Below are positions 6,284 through 10,892 of a DNA stretch of 10,892 bases, piece after piece. The notes below the pieces were generated by a model. That model did not search any database. It was not told the DNA's origin and was given only the letters and a program-made list of their open reading frames with translations. The first letter of the stretch is position 1; the number at the start of each line of letters is the position of its first letter. The position numbers were made by a program, and so were the translations under genes. Location of the stretch: NCBI GenBank assembly GCA_013349485.1, contig DUZM01000130.1, positions 1 to 10,892 of the forward strand, given 5' to 3'. Origin of the DNA: Candidatus Hydrogenedentota bacterium. Lineage in GTDB: Bacteria > Hydrogenedentota > Hydrogenedentia > Hydrogenedentales > SLHB01.

Positions 6284-6964
6284 ATGGAATCTCGGGCCTA
6301 CACGCACATCGATCGGGGTGTCGTTACACTGGGCAACCGGTGGATCGAACGGCAATGGTCGACATTTCTGGGGCGTACGTCGAGTTTTGTGCAAAAAGGC
6401 GACGGTGTTGAGTGGGTAGCGGGCGGGTGCGGCGAGTTTCGGGTCGAGGTCGACGACACGTCCTTTGGCGTACTTGACTTCGGCGAAGTCGCGTGGAGCG
6501 AAGAGAACAGTGCCGTAGGGGCGACGGTTGTCGTTCGGAAAACCCGGCCGGGACTGGACGTCTCGATCCGCACCCTGGCTTGGCACAAATATCCGGCGCT
6601 TGTCCGGAGCGTGAGGGTGTATAACCGAGGGTCGCAGTCCGTGTTCTTGAAGGGGGCGACGGTGGACAGTCTATCGCTCCGGCGGGACGCAATCGTCGAG
6701 GACGCCGGCGATACGGGCGTGGCGCTGACCCTGGCCGATCGGGGCCTGATTGCCGGCGCGATGCACGGTGCAGCGGCCGAGTCTCGAGCCGGGGTTTTGG
6801 CCGTTACGGCGCCTTGCGCCCGCACCGTTGCGCCGGGGGAATCGTGGACGAGCCCTGAGACGTTTCTCGTGGCTTACTGGGGCGCGCTCGGCGACGCGCT
6901 CCGGTTCACGTTGGCCGAATTCCTCGAACGCTGCGTCTCTTTCAAAAATCAATCGGTAGTCTGA
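6284..6964 (+). CDS. stand-alone all-beta protein resembling the GH36 N-terminal domain
   Basis: A 226-aa soluble protein with no signal peptide or membrane segment and a strongly beta-type sequence. Segments recall the N-terminal beta-sandwich of GH36-type alpha-galactosidases: YPALVRSVRVYNRGSQSVFL (103-122), matching the 'yP....v.v.N.g...v.l..v..' strand pair, and PGESWTSPETFLVAYWG (184-200), similar to the 'pGe.f.SPe.fl..f.Gd' turn in those enzymes. The catalytic (beta/alpha)8 barrel is absent and the 116 nt after the stop show no remnant of it, so this looks complete rather than a broken enzyme. It may bind carbohydrate or serve as a partner domain. The start ATG 6 nt after the nitroreductase stop has no good ribosome-binding site, so translation probably depends on coupling. 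The family link is from memory of motifs and remains tentative. Confidence 0.6.
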   Translation: MESRAYTHIDRGVVTLGNRWIERQWSTFLGRTSSFVQKGDGVEWVAGGCGEFRVEVDDTSFGVLDFGEVAWSEENSAVGATVVVRKTRPGLDVSIRTLAWHKYPALVRSVRVYNRGSQSVFLKGATVDSLSLRRDAIVEDAGDTGVALTLADRGLIAGAMHGAAAESRAGVLAVTAPCARTVAPGESWTSPETFLVAYWGALGDALRFTLAEFLERCVSFKNQSVV

Positions 6965-7052
6965 GTGAGACACATTGCGGCGCGCGGACACGGTCTTGTC
7001 TAGCGTTGACGTGGCCGCTTGGACGGCGACGTCGGATCGGGGCAAAGGACCC

Positions 7053-7065
7053 GGTGCGTTGCACC
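7053..7065. repeat. inverted repeat beside the kinase ribosome-binding site
   Basis: GGTGC (7053-7057) and GCACC (7061-7065) form a perfect 5-bp inverted repeat with a GTT loop. It ends 2 nt before the near-perfect Shine-Dalgarno sequence TAAGGAGG (7067-7074) of the kinase gene. In RNA it would be a small hairpin next to the initiation site, and in DNA it could be an operator half-pair. Confidence 0.4.
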
Positions 7066-7080
7066 ATAAGGAGGCACGTC

Positions 7081-8643
7081 ATGCGGTGCGCACACTGCGG
7101 CGCCCAGCTCGCGGAGGAGGGTCAGGCATGTCCTCGATGCGGCAGGGACCCCGCGGAGTCCGGTTCTTCGGCGCGCACCGTTACGGCTGCGAACGTACGG
7201 GCCGGGGGCTTTAATGCCGGTTTGGAACAGGGACCTCTCGGGAAACAACCGGAGCGCGTTATCGGGGAGCGGTTTCAGGTGGTTCGCCGCTTGGGCCAAG
7301 GCGGGATGGGGGAGGTGTACGAGTGCTTCGACCGCCAGCTCGAACGGACGGTTGCCGTGAAACGTCTGCTGCCCGAGGTGTCTCGGGCGAGTCAAGGCGC
7401 TGAACGGTTCGTGGTTGAAGCGAAGTCGATCGCTTCGCTGAATCATCAGAATGTCGTCCACATCTACGACATCGCCGACGATGCGCGCGGCAAGTACATC
7501 GTCATGGAGTACGTGGATGGCGAGACGCTGGCCGGCCGGTTACACCGTGCGGGCACCCTGAGCGTTCCCGATGCGATCCATCTCATGTTGCAGATAGGCC
7601 GCGCGCTGCACCTGGCGCACGAACGCGGCGTCATTCACCGCGATATCAAGCCCGCCAACATCCTTATTACGTCCCGAGGTGTGCCAAAGCTTGCCGATTT
7701 CGGTTTGGCCCAGCTTGCGCGCGAACAAGACCTGACGCGAACGGGCACGGCCATGGGCACGTGGAGCTACGCCTCGCCGGAGCAGCTTACGGACGCGAAA
7801 CGCGCGGACAGGCGCTCCGATATTTACTCGTGCGGCGCGATGATGTACGAAATGGTCACTGGCGACGGGCCGCGCCACATCCGCGAACGGGCCATCCCGC
7901 CGGCGCTGCGAAACACCATAGTCAAATGTCTCGCTAAATCGCCCGACGAGCGATTTCAAACCGTGCAGGAACTCTTGGCGGCACTGTCAAGCGTCTACCG
8001 CAAGGCCGGGGTTGCCCAATCCCCTCAACCGGCGCCGCCGGCAAAGCCACGGGAGTCACGCCCGCGGACAATTGAGCCGGTTACGCAGGAATCCGTGCTA
8101 TGGCGCGCCAGGCGCAGGCCGTGGTCGCGTCCGATCCGCACCGTCCTGGGACTTGCCATATTGCTCTGCGTTCTGAAATTCCGCTATGAAGTAAATACTT
8201 CTATGCAAGGGTTTCTCGACCGCATCGAGCAGGATCCGGCGGCATGGCAGGCCGCACCGGTTGGCGTGCAACCGACGCAAACCTATGACGCGTACAGAAC
8301 GCGCGTGTTTGGTTTCTTGAAAGGGTTGCCGTACTGGGGCGTGTCGGTGGTTCTTGCCTTGCTCTTTGCGGTCAAGCCGGTGTGGCGTTGTTTGGGAACC
8401 GTGTACCGCATAACGCCCGCGCGCTTGGTCATTAGAAAAGGGGTACTTCTTTTGAAGGAGGTGGATTGCCCGTTGGACGAGTTCGAGGAAGTTCGTATAT
8501 CCCGGGGCCTTTTTGGCGCGCTGCTGCAATACGGGGACATCGAGCTGACGCGCCCGCGTAAGATGCCCTTGGTTCTCGAGGGGGTACCACGGCCTGAAAA
8601 GACAAAAGAGGCGATCCTGGCTCAGCTGACGCGACGAAGCTAG
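7081..8643 (+). CDS. zinc ribbon-Ser/Thr kinase-membrane-bPH2 fusion protein
   Basis: A 520-aa multidomain protein. Residues 1-21 form a zinc ribbon (C3, C6, C17, C20). A eukaryotic-like (PknB-type) Ser/Thr kinase spans about 65-305: glycine loop GQGGMGEVY (72-80), ATP lysine K94, alphaC glutamate E113, HRDIKPANIL (186-195) with catalytic D188, DFG (206-208), a threonine-rich activation segment ending at SPE (232-234), and D247. All catalytic residues are present. A proline-rich linker (about 310-335) leads to two membrane segments, about 353-367 and 415-435. A C-terminal domain of about 80 residues, YRITPARLVIRKGVLLLKEV onward, resembles bPH2 (DUF304/YdbS-like). Kinase and bPH2 would both face the cytoplasm, with about 45 residues outside. 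The alphaG region is about 20 residues shorter than in PknB. The start at 7081 has a TAAGGAGG site 6 nt upstream. Confidence 0.9.
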   Translation: MRCAHCGAQLAEEGQACPRCGRDPAESGSSARTVTAANVRAGGFNAGLEQGPLGKQPERVIGERFQVVRRLGQGGMGEVYECFDRQLERTVAVKRLLPEVSRASQGAERFVVEAKSIASLNHQNVVHIYDIADDARGKYIVMEYVDGETLAGRLHRAGTLSVPDAIHLMLQIGRALHLAHERGVIHRDIKPANILITSRGVPKLADFGLAQLAREQDLTRTGTAMGTWSYASPEQLTDAKRADRRSDIYSCGAMMYEMVTGDGPRHIRERAIPPALRNTIVKCLAKSPDERFQTVQELLAALSSVYRKAGVAQSPQPAPPAKPRESRPRTIEPVTQESVLWRARRRPWSRPIRTVLGLAILLCVLKFRYEVNTSMQGFLDRIEQDPAAWQAAPVGVQPTQTYDAYRTRVFGFLKGLPYWGVSVVLALLFAVKPVWRCLGTVYRITPARLVIRKGVLLLKEVDCPLDEFEEVRISRGLFGALLQYGDIELTRPRKMPLVLEGVPRPEKTKEAILAQLTRRS

Positions 8644-8676
8644 TGGCGCGGTCCCGCAAGTCTGCGACATGTCCCA

Positions 8677-8706
8677 CGCCGTGGCATTCGTGCTCATGCC
8701 GCGGTG
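8677..8706 (+). other. intercistronic hairpin after the kinase gene
   Basis: Bases 8677-8687 pair with 8696-8706 in an 11-bp stem with two G-U pairs and an 8-nt loop, inside the 156-nt gap between the kinase gene and the next one. No T-run follows. It could be an RNA-processing or stability element, or help to end transcription with Rho. Confidence 0.45.
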
Positions 8707-8799
8707 CGTAGTCGAGAAAGCAGTTGCGGACGCGACGGAGGAACGCGAGAGCGAATTCATTAACTCGTGATCTCGGGGAGGAAGGAGGAGCGGTCAAGT

Positions 8800-10023
8800 A
8801 TGCTGCGTGTATTTCGTTGTGAATGCGGTCAGAAGATGAAGGTCACGCCCGAGATGTTGGGTAAAGCGGGCCGATGCGTGCACTGCGGGAGGGTCGTCAC
8901 GCCTACAGCCGGCAACGCGCCGCCGATGCCGCCGCGGCGCTCTGATGCGGCCCCGGCAACCGAAGAGAGGCCCCAGCCGAGCCCTGTACCGGATTCCGGC
9001 AGCGATCTCAGCGAGGCGCCGGATCTCGAGGAACTCCTGGTGCCGGAAGAAGATTTCGAGGACGAGTATGAAGGTGCCGAGGAAGCGTCGCGCCATCCTC
9101 CGGCCCCGCGTCAGCCGCCGCCGCCTCCTCGTACGCGACGCCCTGAACCGCCCCAGGAATCCTTCGGACTTGATACATTCATCCGGGCGGTCGACATTGC
9201 GCTTGACTGGCGCAAGATAGTCGTCTCGATGGCATTGGGCGGCATCTGCGTCGTGGGCATTCTGATTTGCATTTTTATTGGCGCGCAAGACAACGACCTA
9301 ATTCCGGTTGCGATTGTGCTGGGTGTGGTGTGGGCCGTGGCGTGGTCAGGCATATTCGCGGGCGGGGTCGGCCGCTTGGTCGAGATCGAGCTTACCGAAC
9401 GGCGCCGCGCGCCGGCCCGAGAGGCGTGGCGGTTCATAGGCCGGCGTTTTGTGGGATTGGCCTTCGGGACACTCGGCCTCGTGTTGGCCGCGATCCTGTT
9501 GGGCGCACTTGTAAACGGAATCGTGTTTCTTATCGGCATGATTCCTTGGCTGGGTCCAATTCTAGCGGGCATCCTGACGCTTCCGCTGTTCGTCTTCAAT
9601 CTGTTGCTGTTTTGTGTGCTGTGGAACGTGTGGATAGTCCCGTGCATCATGGCCGTCGAGGACTGTGGGGCCGTGTCGGCCGTGGATCGACTTGTCCAAC
9701 TCGTTGTTAGGCGGGCTGGCCGTCTGATTGCGTACGAGGTCATCGCAAACAGCATTATTGCGCTTGTCACGACTCTTTCTATGGTGATTGGATACGCCTG
9801 TCTCGGCGTTACGGCGGGTATCACATCGAGCGGGTTATTCGTTGGTTTGGGGATGCGCGGCAGGTATTTCGGTGGCCCGGGTATAAGCGGTGTCTTGACC
9901 CAGATCGGCATCTGGATAACCGTTGCTTCCGCGGTAGTGGCTATCCTGGCACTCGCTGGGTTCGCGGGTGTCTACGCCCTTGCCTGCAGCACCGTGGTGT
10001 ATAAGGCCGCACGGCAGCCCTGA
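8800..10023 (+). CDS. zinc-ribbon, proline-rich polytopic membrane protein
   Basis: A 407-aa protein of unknown function. It opens with a zinc ribbon, FRCECGQKMKVTPEMLGKAG then RCVHCG (C7, C9, C26, C29), of a type common in planctomycete-like genomes. A long disordered linker (about 35-122) is first proline-rich, then strongly acidic (EELLVPEEDFEDEYEGAEE, 77-95), then polyproline (PPPPP, 106-110). The second half is hydrophobic, with about six to eight membrane segments: roughly 140-161, 167-190, 217-247, 252-285, 308-342 and 365-400. The soluble N-terminus should be cytoplasmic. The start ATG at 8800 has a purine-rich GGAGGAAGGAGGAG run (8777-8790) 9 nt upstream. The frame opens at GTG 8767, but that leaves no site. 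It follows the kinase gene, which has a similar zinc ribbon, so it could be a kinase partner or substrate (inference). No enzymatic motif was found. Confidence 0.85.
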   Translation: MLRVFRCECGQKMKVTPEMLGKAGRCVHCGRVVTPTAGNAPPMPPRRSDAAPATEERPQPSPVPDSGSDLSEAPDLEELLVPEEDFEDEYEGAEEASRHPPAPRQPPPPPRTRRPEPPQESFGLDTFIRAVDIALDWRKIVVSMALGGICVVGILICIFIGAQDNDLIPVAIVLGVVWAVAWSGIFAGGVGRLVEIELTERRRAPAREAWRFIGRRFVGLAFGTLGLVLAAILLGALVNGIVFLIGMIPWLGPILAGILTLPLFVFNLLLFCVLWNVWIVPCIMAVEDCGAVSAVDRLVQLVVRRAGRLIAYEVIANSIIALVTTLSMVIGYACLGVTAGITSSGLFVGLGMRGRYFGGPGISGVLTQIGIWITVASAVVAILALAGFAGVYALACSTVVYKAARQP

Positions 10024-10047
10024 GTCCGACTAACGGCCGCAGGGGAA

Positions 10048-10061
10048 CCCCGAAGACGGGG
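10048..10061 (+). other. small hairpin just upstream of a ribosome-binding site
   Basis: CCCCG (10048-10052) and CGGGG (10057-10061) pair around AAGA, ending 1 nt before the GGAGG site (10063-10067) of the GYF_2 gene. It is a possible short mRNA hairpin and may well be chance in GC-rich sequence. Confidence 0.3.
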
Positions 10062-10078
10062 CGGAGGACCGCCCACCA

Positions 10079-10564
10079 ATGGAACGGAAATGGTACGTGC
10101 TCGATAAGAATGACGAGCAACGCGGACCCTTGACCGAGGACGAGGTGCGGGCGCTTGTCTCATCGCGTGCGTTGACGGCGACGGATTACTGCTGGTGTGA
10201 GGATCTCGATGACTGGGTCGTTCTCGATGAGGTGGCGGCGTTCGCGGCGGCGCTCGGAAGTCCGGAAACGGACGTGGGGGGGGGCTCGGGAGCCGGCTGG
10301 GGCCTGTTGCGGGAGACCTTTGAACGAGGGAAACGGGGCGCCGTACGAACGATGGCGACTGCCAAGCTCAAGGTGCGGCTCGCCAAGCTCCGAAGAACGC
10401 GTGAAAAACTGTGTGCGGCGCTTGGCGAAGAGGTCTACCGGGAGCGCGAGGAATTGTCTTTGCGCGGCGCCATGGAGATGCAGGTCAAGTCACTCGTAAA
10501 GTGTGATGAGGATATCGCGGCTATCGAGCGTGCAATCGCCGAAGTCGAAGCAGAACCAAGATAG
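10079..10564 (+). CDS. GYF_2 domain protein with C-terminal coiled coil
   Basis: A 161-aa soluble protein. Residues 1-55 match the bacterial GYF_2 (DUF4339) pattern: KWYVLDKNDEQRGPLTEDEV with W5-Y6 and GPL (16-18), then a strand with W39 and the closing DDWVVLDE with W46. GYF-type domains bind proline-rich peptides in eukaryotes, and the bacterial version is usually fused to membrane or signalling parts. A glycine-rich linker (VGGGSGAGWG, 66-75), encoded partly by nine consecutive Gs, leads to a charged helical region (about 95-157, for example AKLKVRLAKLRRTREKLCAA) likely to form a coiled coil. The cargo or partner is unknown. The proline-rich linkers of the two preceding proteins are attractive candidates, by inference. 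The start ATG has a GGAGG site (10063-10067) 11 nt upstream. It lies 55 nt after the membrane-protein gene and 9 nt before the methyltransferase gene. Confidence 0.8.
   Translation: MERKWYVLDKNDEQRGPLTEDEVRALVSSRALTATDYCWCEDLDDWVVLDEVAAFAAALGSPETDVGGGSGAGWGLLRETFERGKRGAVRTMATAKLKVRLAKLRRTREKLCAALGEEVYREREELSLRGAMEMQVKSLVKCDEDIAAIERAIAEVEAEPR
10276..10284. repeat. run of nine Gs in the GYF_2 gene
   Basis: A homopolymer of nine Gs codes for part of the glycine linker between the GYF_2 domain and the coiled coil. Such tracts can slip during replication. Loss of one G would put the second half in a frame that stops at about 10499, removing the coiled coil. Confidence 0.85.
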
Positions 10565-10573
10565 CGGGAAGGG

Positions 10574-10892
10574 ATGCCACAGGACACGACGGGCGAGGCG
10601 GAACTTGAGGTCGTCGGCGTTGCGCATGGCGGCTATGGCATTGGGCGGGTCGATGGTCGGGTGTGTTTCATCCCCTACGCGTTGCCGGGCGACGTGCTGC
10701 GCGTAGAGGCGCTTCGGGAGTCGAAAGGCGTCCTCTGGGGAGCGATCGCCGAACGGATCTGCCCGTCGCCGCACCTTATCGAGGCGCCGTGTCCTTGTTT
10801 TGGCGATTGCGGGTCGTGTACGTGGCTGCACTTTGCGTATCCAGCGCAGCAGGATTGGAAATGCCGGATCGTGCGCGACTGCTTCGTGCGGA
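10574..10892 (+). CDS. TrmA/RlmD-family RNA uracil-C5 methyltransferase (5' part)
   Basis: The first 106 codons of a class I RNA m5U methyltransferase related to RlmD/RumA and TrmA, which methylates C5 of a uridine in 23S rRNA or tRNA using SAM. The gene runs off the right edge. The visible part shows a TRAM-like beta-barrel with ELEVVGVAHGGYGIGRVDGR (10-29) and IPYALPGD (33-40), then the Fe-S cluster motif CPCFGDCGSC, in which C73, C79 and C82 fit the CX5CX2C pattern of RlmD-type enzymes. YPAQQDWKCRIVRDCFVR (89-106) follows as the usual Y..Q...K motif. The catalytic and SAM domains lie outside, so the target site cannot be given. The purine run GGGAAGGG (10566-10573) directly touches the ATG, unusually close for a ribosome-binding site. 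A stop just upstream (10562-10564) excludes an earlier start. Confidence 0.9.
   Translation, partial: MPQDTTGEAELEVVGVAHGGYGIGRVDGRVCFIPYALPGDVLRVEALRESKGVLWGAIAERICPSPHLIEAPCPCFGDCGSCTWLHFAYPAQQDWKCRIVRDCFVR

Noticed and set aside
6965..7080. Promoter TTGACG at 7006-7011 for the kinase gene
   Set aside because: No -10-like hexamer lies 16-18 bp downstream. The stretch is too GC-rich there.
1..10892. CRISPR arrays, insertion sequences, tRNA or rRNA genes
   Set aside because: No regularly spaced repeats, transposase motifs with terminal repeats, or tRNA-like cloverleaf signatures were seen.

Overview
The window is a stretch of bacterial chromosome with GC-rich, densely packed genes, all read on the + strand. 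The mix suggests a Gram-negative, environmental lineage near the Planctomycetes / Lentisphaerae / Hydrogenedentes / Omnitrophota groups. It holds type II secretion pseudopilins, a eukaryotic-like Ser/Thr kinase with a zinc ribbon, a zinc-ribbon membrane protein with a proline-rich linker, and a GYF_2 protein. This placement is inferred from gene style; no marker in the window settles it.

Layout. (1) Bases 1-795 hold no convincing complete gene. A short open frame enters from the left edge and stops at 133, followed by an imperfect hairpin with a T-run. Further in are a pair of DnaA-box-like 9-mers exactly 11 bp apart and two short tandem repeats. (2) 796-1964 carries two housekeeping genes: rsmD (16S rRNA guanine-N2 methyltransferase) and nrdR (zinc ribbon/ATP-cone repressor of ribonucleotide reductase genes), the latter with its own plausible promoter. 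(3) 2035-5750 is a type II secretion transcription unit. A good sigma70-type promoter is followed by three minor pseudopilins in the order gspI-gspJ-gspK, then the inner-membrane platform gene gspF, closed by a textbook intrinsic terminator. (4) 5786-6964 holds a small nitroreductase-family flavoprotein and, 6 nt downstream, a 226-aa all-beta protein that looks like the N-terminal sandwich of GH36-type alpha-galactosidases without the catalytic barrel. (5) 7081-10564 holds three adaptor-like proteins in series: a zinc ribbon-Ser/Thr kinase-membrane-bPH2 fusion, a zinc ribbon-acidic/proline linker-polytopic membrane protein, and a GYF_2-coiled-coil protein. (6) From 10574 to the right edge runs the start of a TrmA/RlmD-family tRNA/rRNA uracil-C5 methyltransferase with a TRAM-like N-terminus and an Fe-S cysteine motif.

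How the genes may work together. GspI, J and K build the tip of the secretion pseudopilus, and GspF is the platform it assembles on. The remaining secretion genes (ATPase E, secretin D, major pseudopilin G, L, M) are not here and must lie elsewhere if the system is complete. The most unusual part is region 5. Its three proteins each join a small zinc-ribbon or peptide-binding domain to a kinase, membrane or coiled-coil part, which suggests a membrane-associated signalling or envelope module. That link rests on adjacency and domain logic only.
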